From Candidatus Levyibacteriota bacterium (GTDB lineage Bacteria; Patescibacteriota; Microgenomatia; Levybacterales; UBA12049): a DNA stretch of 41,983 bases. The notes below the pieces were generated by a model. That model worked only from the letters and a program-made list of their open reading frames with translations, did no database searches and was not told the origin of the DNA. The stretch covers positions 1 through 41,983 of the forward strand of contig JACQKR010000046.1 in NCBI GenBank assembly GCA_016204425.1. Reading direction: 5' to 3'. The position numbers and the translations under genes are program-made. Positions 1 to 7,986 of the stretch are shown here, piece after piece. How positions within the stretch are numbered: position 1 is the first letter of the stretch; each line of letters opens with the position of its first letter.

Positions 1-203
1 GTACTACCTATATAGTACTTCCTATCTTTTTTACTTTGTAATATATAGGCAGTAAACATTGTAATAAGCCACTAGCCCCGACGAATTTCATTCGTGCGGG
101 ATTCCGATGGCAACGACCATCGGAAACGAACGCGGCGAATACCATCAGCCCCGCCTTGCGCGGGACTGAAAGATTATATCCTAAAATCACTCTCGAAACA
201 ATG
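1..203. other. non-coding stretch with small palindromes
   Basis: I see no convincing gene here. The stretch holds a perfect 7-bp stem at 104-123 (CCGATGG with CCATCGG) and a GC palindrome at 150-164 of the CCCGC-spacer-GCGGG type that recurs at about 1302-1316, 34708-34722 and 26694-26710. Reading frames through it contain no recognisable domain. It lies downstream of the minus-strand gene that ends at 204, so the stems could help end its transcript, but no T-run follows them. Confidence 0.4.
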
Positions 204-869
204 TTACGACCGTAATTTTCTTCGTAATACTTCAAGAAGTGACCGTGCTGTGTCTTGTCCACCAAGACCGAATGCGATTCCTCCTGCAATAGCGATCATC
301 GCCACAAACCCAGTAAAGAGAATGCGAATGAGATCCTGGGCAACGCCAAGCTGATTCAGCACCGCAAGCATTACAAATACGGTGATTGCCCACCGTGTAA
401 TTGATGCGATTGCTTGGGACACGTCTTCTGAAACACCACGAGTTGAGCCAAGGACCACATCATGCGCTAATCGAGCAAAGACGAGTCCGACAAGTGCGAT
501 AATTGCTGCGACAAAAACATTTGGCAAGTACAGCAAGAATGCATTGAGTACGGTGACAATTTGTGGTATTCCCCAGACTTCGGCTGTTGGAATAAGGAAA
601 ATAATGATTACAAACCAGCGAATAATCTCAGCCAAAATATTCGACCAAGAAAATTCTTTTTTCGCCTCCGGCACGCCGTATCGATGCAAAAATCCTTCAA
701 CGTTTAAGGCTTTTGCTATTCCAAGAACGAGGCGTTTCACAAAGGATGCGACGATAAAACCGATGAGAAGAAGGACAACGCCTGCGATCAAGTTTGGAAT
801 AAACGTGGCGGCTGCCAGAAACCCTCTGTTGATTGAGGAAATAAGGGTTTCCCCGACATTTGATGTCAT
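204..869 (-). CDS. MscS-type conserved TM-helix repeat membrane protein
   Basis: A 221-residue membrane protein with about five hydrophobic segments. It resembles the conserved TM-helix repeat family (PF05552 type) associated with small mechanosensitive channels: two similar halves, each with a helix and a glycine-rich turn (around residues 25-50 and 105-130), and a Gly/Ala-rich final helix ending in GGIAFGLGGQDTARS near residues 197-211, a typical family signature. No cytosolic MscS beta domain follows, so it is a TM-only member; channel activity is an inference. The ATG at 869-867 is favoured because a strong Shine-Dalgarno run (GGGGGGTG) lies just before it. It has its own promoter (1009-1037, minus) and a structured leader shared with two other genes in the window. 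Confidence 0.8.
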   Translation of the reverse strand: MTSNVGETLISSINRGFLAAATFIPNLIAGVVLLLIGFIVASFVKRLVLGIAKALNVEGFLHRYGVPEAKKEFSWSNILAEIIRWFVIIIFLIPTAEVWGIPQIVTVLNAFLLYLPNVFVAAIIALVGLVFARLAHDVVLGSTRGVSEDVSQAIASITRWAITVFVMLAVLNQLGVAQDLIRILFTGFVAMIAIAGGIAFGLGGQDTARSLLEVLRRKLRS

Positions 870-1002
870 AGTTTCACCCCCCTTCGCCTCGCCGTAGCTT
901 GAGCGGAGGCGGGTTTATCTACCCTAGCTACTGAGATGTAATAAAGTTTATATCTCATTGCTTCGGAGGGGCACGCCTCTGGACTTATTATTAGGACAGC
1001 TT
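870..1002 (-). promoter_or_regulatory. conserved structured 5' leader, copy 1
   Basis: This is the predicted 5' UTR of the membrane gene ending at 204. On the minus strand it contains, in order, a small stem; CCGAAGC (966-960); a stem TGAGAT...ATCTCA; GATAAACCC (919-911); a stem with arms CCTCCG and CGGCGAGG; and GGCGAAGGGGGGTGAA (888-873), which includes the ribosome-binding site. The same blocks in the same order and spacing (about 85-95 nt from CCGAAGC to the end of the last block) occur at 16088-16223 and 22319-22455. I do not recognise it as a known riboswitch class. Confidence 0.6.
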
Positions 1003-1008
1003 TTCTCC

Positions 1009-1037
1009 AGTCTATGACGATATTCTCGTGTTGTCAA
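1009..1037 (-). promoter_or_regulatory. promoter of the TM-helix membrane gene
   Basis: On the minus strand TTGACA (1037-1032) is followed by a 17-nt spacer and TAGACT (1014-1009). The predicted transcript start is near 1002, giving a leader of about 133 nt. The -35 box overlaps the TTGTCA used on the plus strand by the tRNA-Lys promoter. Confidence 0.6.
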
Positions 1038-1061
1038 GATTTACTTTATATATGCTATAAT
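1031..1061 (+). promoter_or_regulatory. promoter of tRNA-Lys(TTT), extended -10
   Basis: TTGTCA (1031-1036) is followed by a 19-nt spacer and TATAAT (1056-1061), with TG one base before the -10 box, an extended -10 element that tolerates the long spacer. The predicted start near 1068 leaves about 60 nt before the tRNA; that leader holds an ACAGTTAA...TTAACTGT stem. Confidence 0.55.
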
Positions 1062-1128
1062 ATTTCGAAGCTGATTCTTGGCTAACAAAACAGTTAAGGG
1101 TTAATTGTTAACTGTGAATTGTTATCTT

Positions 1129-1200
1129 GGGCCGTTAGCTCAGCGGTAGAGCAGGAGCCTTTTAAGCTCTTGGTCGGAGGTTCGAATCCTCCACGGCTCA
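1129..1200 (+). tRNA. tRNA-Lys(TTT)
   Basis: A full 72-nt cloverleaf: acceptor GGGCCGT with ACGGCTC, D stem GCTC/GAGC, anticodon loop CTTTTAA (anticodon TTT), T loop TTCGAAT and discriminator A. CCA is not encoded. It is followed by a trailer that resembles the one after tRNA-Lys(CTT). Confidence 0.95.
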
Positions 1201-1329
1201 CTACAAAAATTTTATGCTTTTGCATGAGATTTTTGTAGATGACTTAATGAGATTTGTCTCGAATCTGGACTTCCTTGATTTGTTACTCAAAATAGCAGGA
1301 CATCCCGCATAGCGGGACTCCACGCTCAC
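1201..1329 (+). repeat. tRNA-Lys 3' trailer with split copy of the tRNA end
   Basis: Directly after the tRNA comes a 10-bp stem (CTACAAAAAT 1201-1210 with ATTTTTGTAG 1229-1238), then ATGAC, a small GAGA...TCTC stem, then TCGAATC (1259-1265), a 52-nt insert holding CCCGCATAGCGGG, and CTCCACGCTCAC (1318-1329). TCGAATC plus CTCCACGCTCAC repeats the tRNA's own T loop and 3' end with one base missing. The trailer of tRNA-Lys(CTT) at 23394-23515 has the same parts in the same order. Confidence 0.65.
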
Positions 1330-1376
1330 AACGACTAAACATTTAGCCATTAGAAAGTGATAAAAGGAGAAGTTAA

Positions 1377-2810
1377 ATGGAAAATCAGTATGACTTAATC
1401 ATTATTGGTGGCGGAGCAGGCGCATTTGCAGCTGCGATTAAAGCAAATGAGCTTGGAGCAAAAACCCTTATGGTTAATCAGGGACTTCCTTTAGGTGGAA
1501 CCTGTGTGAACGTTGGTTGTGTACCATCAAAAACCCTTCTTTGGGCTGGCGAGGTTATGCACCTTGCCAAAAACCATAAAATTCCAGGAATTGATATTGA
1601 GGTTAAGAATTTTGATTTTGCAACCTTTGTCCAGCATGAAATTGATTTAGTAGCAAAATTGAGAGATGAAAAATACGAGAAAGTATTACGCCAATTAGAA
1701 AATGTCACTCATATAGAAGGAAAAGCAACCTTTCTTTCTCCAATTGAGATTGGAGTGAATGGACCCCACTTCGCTGAAGCTTCGAGGGGCAAGCAAAAAT
1801 ATACTGCCAAGAAGTTTATTATCGCAGCTGGCTCTACTGCTACTGTTCCGCCCATAGAAAACATTAGAGAAGTAGGTTTTATTACCCATATTGAAGCGTT
1901 ACAGCTCAAACAACAACCAAGAGAGCTTATTGTTGTTGGGGCAGGAGCAGTTGGGCTTGAGTTTGCTCAAATGTATGCTCGTTTTGGGACAAAAGTAACA
2001 GTACTTCACAGAGGATCATCTATTTTTCGGGGCGAAGAAGAATTGATTGCAAGATTAGCAGAGGTACTTACAGATGAAGGCATAACTATTAAAACAAATG
2101 CCCAAGTTAAAAGTGCGAGAAAAGAAGGAGATAAAAAAATTGTTTCTTATAGTATTGATGGCAAAACAGAGGAAGTATCAGGAGATGAAATCTTGCTTGC
2201 TGTTGGAAAAACACCCAATACCCAAGGATTAGAACTTGATAAAGTTGGCGTTGCTATCGATGAAAAACAAGCAATCAAGGTAAATCCGCAATTTCAAACC
2301 ACACAAGCTCATGTCTATGCGGTTGGAGATATAACCAATGCTCCACTACGTCTTGAGCCAACAGCTGGAAGAGAAGGCACGCTAGCTGCTGAAAATGCAC
2401 TTAAAGGTGCTCAAAATAGCATTGACTATAACAGCGTTCCTTGGACTATTTTTACAGACCCTCAGCTAGCAGGAGTAGGATTTACTGAGGAGGAACAAAT
2501 GAAAAGATTTGGTACTTGCATGTGCAAGACTGTTTCTTTTAAAGATGTACCAAAAGCCCTGATTCTCAACAGAACTGAAGGATTCATTAAAATGGCAATT
2601 CATCCTGATACAAAGCAAATTATGGGTGTCCATATCTTGGCTCCAAATGCAGGAGAGCTAATAGCAGAAGCGATGGTGCTTATCAAAAATAAAAATACTA
2701 TTGATGATGTAATTAACTCATTGCCAATGTTCCCAACCCTTTCAGAAGCAATTAAAATTGTTGCATTATCGTTTACTAACGATATTAGCAAATTAAGTTG
2801 CTGTGTTTAA
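1377..2810 (+). CDS. merA: mercuric reductase-like FAD/NAD(P) disulfide oxidoreductase
   Basis: A 477-residue pyridine nucleotide-disulfide oxidoreductase. The N-terminal FAD site (GGGAGAFAA near 11-19), the redox pair C43/C48 in GTCVNVGCVPSK, the central NAD(P) fold (VVGAGAVGLEFAQ), the second FAD motif ending AVGDIT and the dimerisation domain are all present. The C-terminal Cys pair C475-C476 (LSCCV) is the mark of MerA, which reduces Hg(II). The N-terminal metal-binding NmerA domain is absent. Two tyrosines conserved in MerA near the metal site appear replaced: Phe at 168 and Thr in the FPT motif near 450. Residues 129-140 are encoded by an inserted palindrome. AGGAGA lies 6 nt before the ATG. 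No merR, merT or merP is visible nearby. An imported gene is likely; true Hg activity is uncertain. Confidence 0.8.
   Translation: MENQYDLIIIGGGAGAFAAAIKANELGAKTLMVNQGLPLGGTCVNVGCVPSKTLLWAGEVMHLAKNHKIPGIDIEVKNFDFATFVQHEIDLVAKLRDEKYEKVLRQLENVTHIEGKATFLSPIEIGVNGPHFAEASRGKQKYTAKKFIIAAGSTATVPPIENIREVGFITHIEALQLKQQPRELIVVGAGAVGLEFAQMYARFGTKVTVLHRGSSIFRGEEELIARLAEVLTDEGITIKTNAQVKSARKEGDKKIVSYSIDGKTEEVSGDEILLAVGKTPNTQGLELDKVGVAIDEKQAIKVNPQFQTTQAHVYAVGDITNAPLRLEPTAGREGTLAAENALKGAQNSIDYNSVPWTIFTDPQLAGVGFTEEEQMKRFGTCMCKTVSFKDVPKALILNRTEGFIKMAIHPDTKQIMGVHILAPNAGELIAEAMVLIKNKNTIDDVINSLPMFPTLSEAIKIVALSFTNDISKLSCCV
1764..1789. repeat. palindromic element inserted in frame in the merA-like gene
   Basis: CCCC...GGGG palindrome with an inner TTCGCTGAAGC core. 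It closely matches the third stem of the leader at 16179-16204. In the protein it encodes residues of about 129-140, between the strand containing EIGVNG and KYTAKKFIIA, where mercuric reductases usually have only a short loop. Confidence 0.6.
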
Positions 2811-2930
2811 AGGCTTTGCTTTGGCATTTATCCTTCATGACAGGTAAGTTAATCTAGATGGGTTCGTTGTTAACGCTAAATGTATTCTCTGGATTTTTTA
2901 AGAAAGGCACTAAATCCCGGCAGCTCTCTC

Positions 2931-3211
2931 TTACCTAGAAGCTAATTCTAACTGACCAATAGCTCTATGAATTAGAGTGAAATCATGAGGTTTCATTTCT
3001 CCAACAATATTTTTCCATCCCAGATCGTTATTATCTGATGGAGGCCAAAACCATGGGAATCGATCGTATCCTTCAAGTGCAGGCCTAGTATCATTAAAGG
3101 GAACTTGAACTCAGGATAAATAATTGTTGAATTGGTAAGAAACTGCTGTGTTTGTTGCATAATGATCTCTGGATAGTCTAAACTACCAATGATTTTCCGG
3201 GAGAAATCATC
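2931..3211 (-). pseudogene. decayed gene fragment, unrecognised protein
   Basis: The minus strand reads as protein-like sequence in two frames: DDFSRKIIGSLDYPEIIMQQ and on to YPEFKFP, then, after a one-base shift near 3096-3102, FNDTRPALEGYDRFPWFWPP, DLGWKNIVGEMKPHDFTLIH and finally LELASR followed by TAA at 2931-2933. The composition (many aromatic and charged residues, no internal stops within each part) argues for a former gene. The first residues recall the DDFSRKIIG stretch of rve-type transposases, but the rest does not, so I assign no family. A stop precedes the fragment upstream. The rest of 2811-3270 shows no gene. Confidence 0.5.
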
Positions 3212-3249
3212 CTACTTAGCGAGAGCCAGATTTTAGCTTCCTCTTGATT

Positions 3250-3278
3250 TTTACTTTCTAACAGCATATAGTGATAAT
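3250..3278 (+). promoter_or_regulatory. promoter of the subtilisin-like protease gene
   Basis: TTTACT (3250-3255), a 17-nt spacer and GATAAT (3273-3278) lie 7 nt before the ATG at 3286. This favours that ATG over the upstream GTG at 3271, which falls inside the promoter, and implies a leaderless transcript. Confidence 0.5.
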
Positions 3279-3285
3279 ATCAACT

Positions 3286-4533
3286 ATGTTTAGTGGTAGA
3301 TTTAGATATGTATTCATTGCTTCTCTATTGCTTCTGTTCGTCTTAGGGGGTGTTTTATTATTTCAAGCAGGTCTTAAGGTAAAGGCTCAAGGAAAGCCTG
3401 ATGTTATCCCCAACAACTTTATCGTTGTATTGAAAGACAATGTTGGTAATCCCCAAGATGTTGCAAATGAAATGGCACGTACCCACGGTCTTTCTGTTGA
3501 GCATGTGTACACCACAGCCCTCAAAGGTTTTTCAGCGACAATCCCTCAAGCAAGGCTTATAAAAGTAAAAGGTGACCCTCGTGTTCAATTTGTCTCGGAG
3601 GATAGAGTCGTTGAGGCATTTGCGCAGTCAACTCCGGCCGGGATCAGTCGGGTAAATGCGCCGGTAAATCCCAATAAAGGAACAGGTATCGGAGTGGCAG
3701 TTATTGATACCGGCATTGATTTAACACATCCCGATCTACAAGCCAACATCGTCGCAAACAAAAGCTGTATTAGAGGAAAGAGAACAGGCAATGATGATAA
3801 TGGTCATGGTAGCCATGTTGCTGGAACTATTGCCGCACTTAATAACACCGTCGGCGTCGTTGGAGTTTCTCCTGAGGCAAAACTACTTGCTGTCAAAGTA
3901 CTTAATTCAGCAGGTTCGGGAAGTTGGTCAACGGTTATCTGCGGGGTTGATTGGGTGACAGCAAACGCGGGGACCTACAACATCAAGGTTGCTAACATGA
4001 GCTTAGGTGGCGGTGGTAGTAGTGATAATAATTGTGGGAACACGAACAATGATGCCCTGCATAAAGCAATTTGTAAATCAACTGCCGTAGGCATTATCTA
4101 TGCAGTAGCAGCTGGCAATAGCACCGATGATGCAAGCAAATTTGTTCCTGCTGCCTACGATGATACAGTTATTACTGTATCGGCACTTGCGGATTCTGAT
4201 GGTCAACCAGGAGGATTGGGCGGAGCAACCAGCTATGGAGCAGATGATACCTTTGCCAGCTTTAGCAACTATGGTAATGTTGTTGATCTTGGTGCTCCTG
4301 GAGTTTCCATCTATTCTACTTGGAAGAGTGGCGGATATAATACGATCAGCGGGACAAGTATGGCTAGTCCACATGTGGCAGGATCAGCTGCCCTGTATGT
4401 TAAATCACATCCTGGTTCTACATGGTCTCAGGTACGAGATGGATTAGTAGCTGAGGCAGAAGCTCTCAATGCAGGGCATACAGACTCATCCGGACTTCAC
4501 CCAGAACCTGTGGTGGAAGCAAGTACCCTCTAG
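3286..4533 (+). CDS. secreted subtilisin-like serine protease (peptidase S8)
   Basis: About 415 residues. Residues 1-35 form a signal peptide or membrane anchor, about 43-112 an inhibitor I9-type propeptide (FIVVLKDNV ... VQFVSEDRVVEA), and about 120-395 a peptidase S8 domain of the proteinase K type. The triad is visible: D141 (AVIDTGID), H174 (NGHGSHVAGT) and S358 (GTSMASPHVAG), with oxyanion N278 (VAAGNS). It should be exported and self-activating, degrading extracellular protein. The protein ends shortly after the catalytic domain. I chose the ATG at 3286 because a promoter at 3250-3278 ends 7 nt upstream. It stands alone, with degenerate sequence on both sides, so it may be an acquired gene. 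Confidence 0.9.
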   Translation: MFSGRFRYVFIASLLLLFVLGGVLLFQAGLKVKAQGKPDVIPNNFIVVLKDNVGNPQDVANEMARTHGLSVEHVYTTALKGFSATIPQARLIKVKGDPRVQFVSEDRVVEAFAQSTPAGISRVNAPVNPNKGTGIGVAVIDTGIDLTHPDLQANIVANKSCIRGKRTGNDDNGHGSHVAGTIAALNNTVGVVGVSPEAKLLAVKVLNSAGSGSWSTVICGVDWVTANAGTYNIKVANMSLGGGGSSDNNCGNTNNDALHKAICKSTAVGIIYAVAAGNSTDDASKFVPAAYDDTVITVSALADSDGQPGGLGGATSYGADDTFASFSNYGNVVDLGAPGVSIYSTWKSGGYNTISGTSMASPHVAGSAALYVKSHPGSTWSQVRDGLVAEAEALNAGHTDSSGLHPEPVVEASTL

Positions 4534-4784
4534 CACTTCTTAAATTAGTTTGCATATACAGGAATTTGATCTGGTACCGCTGAAATGAAGCGTTAATTCT
4601 GCTTAAATAGGATTCAAAGGCGTTCCATTCTTGGGGACACCCGGCTCACAAAAAAATTTCGTTCCTTGCTTTATGTGCTACCTGAGTCATGTATGATCCG
4701 GGCAAAGCATAGACATCAATTGGCGTTATCTGAACTTCAGTGCGAGAAAAGGAGTATGTACATCTTATCACTTAATTTGTTGTA
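4534..4784. other. degenerate intergenic region, possible minus-strand remnant
   Basis: No intact gene. On the minus strand one frame is open from 4771 to a TGA at 4646-4648 and reads like protein (SRTEVQITPIDVYALPGSYM then TQVAHKARNEIFL). After the stop, open sequence resumes in the same frame towards 4540. I do not recognise the family and cannot exclude chance. The decay matches that on the other side of the protease gene. Confidence 0.3.
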
Positions 4785-4813
4785 TTGCTATCCTCAGACT
4801 TTTTCTCTATAAT
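4785..4813 (+). promoter_or_regulatory. promoter upstream of uvrA
   Basis: TTGCTA (4785-4790), a 17-nt spacer and TATAAT (4808-4813). The predicted transcript start near 4820 lies about 20 nt before the ghost uvrA start at 4841 and about 140 nt before the present uvrA ATG at 4959. Confidence 0.65.
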
Positions 4814-4840
4814 TATTGATTGCACTTTTTCTCATAATTT

Positions 4841-4876
4841 ATGGAAAAAATCGTCATCAAAGGAGCACGGGAGCAC
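4841..4876 (+). pseudogene. ghost 5' end of uvrA
   Basis: These 36 bases encode MEKIVIKGAREH, almost identical to the first 12 residues of the intact UvrA (MEKIIIKGAREH) but with different synonymous codons. The reading is cut off at 4877 by a GC-rich palindromic block. The intact gene begins at 4959. Confidence 0.75.
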
Positions 4877-4954
4877 CCCACTTCTGCTTACCTCTTCTCG
4901 TGGCCTTCGTCCACGCAGTCGAGGGGCGCATACGAGGGGCAGGTAACCTCAAAG
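4877..4954. repeat. palindromic insert between ghost and intact uvrA starts
   Basis: The block begins CCCCACTTC, as do the palindromes at 1764 and 16179, contains a CGTGG...CCACG stem (4900-4914) and ends with two GAGGGGC motifs (4920-4926 and 4934-4940) and AGGTAACC. It separates the uvrA promoter and ghost start from the real gene. Confidence 0.5.
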
Positions 4955-4958
4955 TAAT

Positions 4959-7856
4959 ATGGAAAAGATAATTATTAAAGGAGCAAGAGAGCACAATTTA
5001 AAAAACATAAACCTGGAGTTACCGAAAGACAAGCTTGTTGTCCTGACGGGTTTGTCGGGGAGCGGGAAGTCATCTCTCGCTTTCGACACGATTTATGCGG
5101 AAGGGCAGCGCCGGTATGTTGAGAGTCTTTCATCCTACGCACGGCAGTTCTTAGGTACAATGAAGAAACCGGATGTCGATCTTATCGAGGGTTTGTCTCC
5201 TGCAATATCGATTGACCAGAAGTCCACGTCTCATAATCCCCGCTCAACTGTCGGGACGGTGACTGAGATTTATGATTATCTCAGGCTTCTTTTCGCACGC
5301 GTGGGGCATCCACACTGCACCAACTGCGGCCGTGAAATAGCGCAGCAGTCAAAAGAACAGATAACGAGCTCGATTCTGAATATGGTCAATACCCACAAGG
5401 AGCATACGAAGCCGAATTTGCCGCTTTTTATTCTCGCCCCACTCGTTAAGGATAGAAAGGGGGAATATGCAGATTTATTTGACTCGCTGAAAAAGCGGGG
5501 GTATAACAAAGTTCGCATTGATAAACAGATTTTTACGCTGGATGAGGATATTGTTCTTATCAAAACAAACAAGCACACGATTGATCTTGTTATCGATACG
5601 GTTTCCTTATCAAAAGAGACTGATAAAACACGTATTGCGACGGATGTCGAACATGCCCTCAAATTCGGTAATGGCGAGATGATGGTGTCGCTCATCAAAG
5701 ACGCGGCGTTCACCATTCCCGACAAGCCGAAAAAAATGGAAGACCATCTATTTTCAGAGAAATTTGCATGCCCCGTGTGCAATATTTCAATTCGGGAGGT
5801 AGAGCCCCGGATATTTTCGTTTAATACACCGCATGGTGCCTGTGCAAACTGTTCCGGAATCGGAAGAGTACTCAGTATCGATAGGGAACTCGTATTTAAT
5901 AGCATTCTTTCCATTAATGAAGGCGGAATTCTCCCTTTCTTTAACCTGACAAATAACGATACCTGGTTCTCGCGTACCTTTAAAACGTTTTGTGAAGACA
6001 ACAGTATTTCGCTTAACCAGCCATTAGGCGAGATGGAGGAGAAGAAAAAAACACTCTTGCTAAACGGTACAGGGAGTAAAGAATATGAAGTATATGGAGA
6101 GAATCGGTGGGGGAAAGGAACAATGATAAAGGAGGCATTTCAGGGTATCGCATATGAGCTGAAGAGGCGGTACAGTGAGTCGGAATCACAATACGTGAGG
6201 ACCCAGATCGAGAAGTTCATGCGCTATGAAACGTGTCCTGATTGTAACGGTGCACGGCTGAAGAAAGAAGCGCTCAGCGTCACCATCAATAAGAAATCAA
6301 TCGTTGATGTTTGTGAGATGTCAATTGAGAACGCTTCACTGTTCTTTGCGTCATTACCCACCGTACTCTCGGATCGGGAGAAAGAGATCGGGAAGCTTAT
6401 TTTTCGGGAGGTTAGTCAGCGGATACAGTTTCTCATCGATGTGGGATTGGAATATCTGACGTTGAACCGGGCGGCAGCGACTTTGGCGGGCGGAGAGGCA
6501 CAGCGAATACGGCTTGCCTCCCAAATCGGCAGCGGTCTGACTGGAGTACTGTATGTGCTTGACGAGCCTTCGATCGGATTGCATCAGCGCGACAATGAGA
6601 AGCTCGTTGAAACACTGAAAAAGTTGCGGGACCTGGGGAACACCGTCGTTGTCGTAGAGCATGATGAGGATACGATGAAAGCTGCAGATTTTATTGTTGA
6701 TTTTGGTCCCGGTGCAGGACTCAATGGAGGAAATGTGGTAGCTCAGGGAACGATACAAGACATAATGAAATCGAAAGAGTCAATCACGGGAAAGTACTTA
6801 TCGGGTGAGAGAAAAATTAAAATTCAAAAACCAGACAAGCTCGCAGGGGCAGCTCCGGATATTGCCTCTCTGAAATTGATCGGGGCATCGGAACACAACC
6901 TGAAGGATATCTCGGTCGAATTTCCTCTTCACAAGCTTATCGTTGTCACGGGAGTGTCGGGAAGCGGCAAGTCGACCTTGGTGAATGACATTCTTCATCA
7001 CGCATTGATGCAGATGCAGAATCCGTTTCACAGGGAGAAGCCGGGGAAGTTTAAAACCATTATTGGTCATGAGTATATCAAACACGTATTCGCGATAGAT
7101 CAATCTCCTATCGGGAGGACTCCACGGAGCAATCCGGCGACGTATACCGGGTGCTTCAGCTACATTCGTGATATTTTTGCCAAAACAAAAGAAGCAAAGC
7201 TTCGCGGCTACGGCCCGGGGCGCTTCTCATTTAATGTTCGAGGGGGTCGGTGTGAAGCGTGTGAAGGTGAAGGACAGATAAAAATAGAAATGCAGTTTTT
7301 GCCCGATGTATATATCACGTGTGAGATCTGTCAGGGAAAGCAATATAACGCAGAAGCACTTGAAGTGCTGTTTCATGAAAAAAATATCGCCGATGTTTTG
7401 GATATGAGTGTTGCAGAAGCGCTTACATTTTTTTCATTTGTTCCCGGCCTCTCGCATAAACTCCAGACCCTCTTTGATGTCGGACTATCCTACATTGGCA
7501 TCGGGCAGCCTGCTCCGACACTGTCCGGTGGAGAAGCACAGCGCGTAAAGCTCGCAACAGAGCTGTCGAAAAAGGGAAGGGATGCGTTGTATCTTCTTGA
7601 TGAGCCGACGACCGGGCTTCACTTTGCAGATTTAGAGAAGTTACTTCTCGTCCTTCGGAAGCTTGTTGATATCGGTAATTCTGTTGTTGTCATAGAGCAT
7701 AATCTGGATGTTATAAAGAATGCAGACTATATTATAGATCTTGGCCCCGAAGGTGGGGACAAGGGTGGAGAAGTCGTTGCGATGGGTACTCCCGAGGAGA
7801 TTGCCGCAAACCCCCGCTCTTACACAGGAAAATTCCTCAAAAAAGTTCTACAATAA
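4959..7856 (+). CDS. uvrA: UvrA, excision nuclease ATP-binding subunit
   Basis: 965 residues, normal for the family. UvrA finds bulky DNA lesions and loads UvrB in nucleotide excision repair. The two ABC modules are clear: Walker A GLSGSGKSS (31-39) and GVSGSGKST (near 663); signatures LAGGEAQRI (near 507) and LSGGEAQRV (near 845); Walker B followed by DEPSIGLH and DEPTTGLH. Zinc-type Cys pairs are at C120/C123, at C271/C274 with C295/C298, and in the C-terminal half (RCEACEGEG and TCEICQGKQ). The first signature has Ala where Ser is usual. The ATG at 4959 matches the family N-terminus; no Shine-Dalgarno is visible. uvrC lies one gene downstream. A truncated copy of its first codons is found just upstream, which suggests duplication or replacement of the 5' end. 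Confidence 0.97.
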   Translation: MEKIIIKGAREHNLKNINLELPKDKLVVLTGLSGSGKSSLAFDTIYAEGQRRYVESLSSYARQFLGTMKKPDVDLIEGLSPAISIDQKSTSHNPRSTVGTVTEIYDYLRLLFARVGHPHCTNCGREIAQQSKEQITSSILNMVNTHKEHTKPNLPLFILAPLVKDRKGEYADLFDSLKKRGYNKVRIDKQIFTLDEDIVLIKTNKHTIDLVIDTVSLSKETDKTRIATDVEHALKFGNGEMMVSLIKDAAFTIPDKPKKMEDHLFSEKFACPVCNISIREVEPRIFSFNTPHGACANCSGIGRVLSIDRELVFNSILSINEGGILPFFNLTNNDTWFSRTFKTFCEDNSISLNQPLGEMEEKKKTLLLNGTGSKEYEVYGENRWGKGTMIKEAFQGIAYELKRRYSESESQYVRTQIEKFMRYETCPDCNGARLKKEALSVTINKKSIVDVCEMSIENASLFFASLPTVLSDREKEIGKLIFREVSQRIQFLIDVGLEYLTLNRAAATLAGGEAQRIRLASQIGSGLTGVLYVLDEPSIGLHQRDNEKLVETLKKLRDLGNTVVVVEHDEDTMKAADFIVDFGPGAGLNGGNVVAQGTIQDIMKSKESITGKYLSGERKIKIQKPDKLAGAAPDIASLKLIGASEHNLKDISVEFPLHKLIVVTGVSGSGKSTLVNDILHHALMQMQNPFHREKPGKFKTIIGHEYIKHVFAIDQSPIGRTPRSNPATYTGCFSYIRDIFAKTKEAKLRGYGPGRFSFNVRGGRCEACEGEGQIKIEMQFLPDVYITCEICQGKQYNAEALEVLFHEKNIADVLDMSVAEALTFFSFVPGLSHKLQTLFDVGLSYIGIGQPAPTLSGGEAQRVKLATELSKKGRDALYLLDEPTTGLHFADLEKLLLVLRKLVDIGNSVVVIEHNLDVIKNADYIIDLGPEGGDKGGEVVAMGTPEEIAANPRSYTGKFLKKVLQ

Positions 7857-7870
7857 AGACTGACTATCAC

Positions 7871-7968
7871 TATGTCATGCTGAAACCGCCCGAGGCGAGG
7901 CTTGCTGTTGGTGGCTTGATTCAGGATCTACTTTATTTGAGATGCTGAAATAAATTCAGCATGACATA
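7871..7968. repeat. 98-bp element with 14-bp terminal inverted repeats
   Basis: The ends TATGTCATGCTGAA (7871-7884) and TTCAGCATGACATA (7955-7968) are perfect inverted repeats. The inside contains GATGCTGAAATAAATTCAGC, itself a palindrome. Its minus strand reads VMLNLFQHLK, the usual signature of a dispersed palindromic repeat seen in many bacterial genomes. It fills the space between uvrA and the next gene and could act as a bidirectional transcript end or a REP-like repeat. Confidence 0.65.
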
Positions 7969-7986
7969 CCTAACATAGTAATATAT

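Noticed and set aside
870..1002. Known riboswitch classes (c-di-GMP, c-di-AMP, TPP, glycine, manganese, fluoride) for the shared leader.
   Set aside because: From memory the conserved cores of these classes do not match the blocks in order; a formal Rfam search could overturn this.
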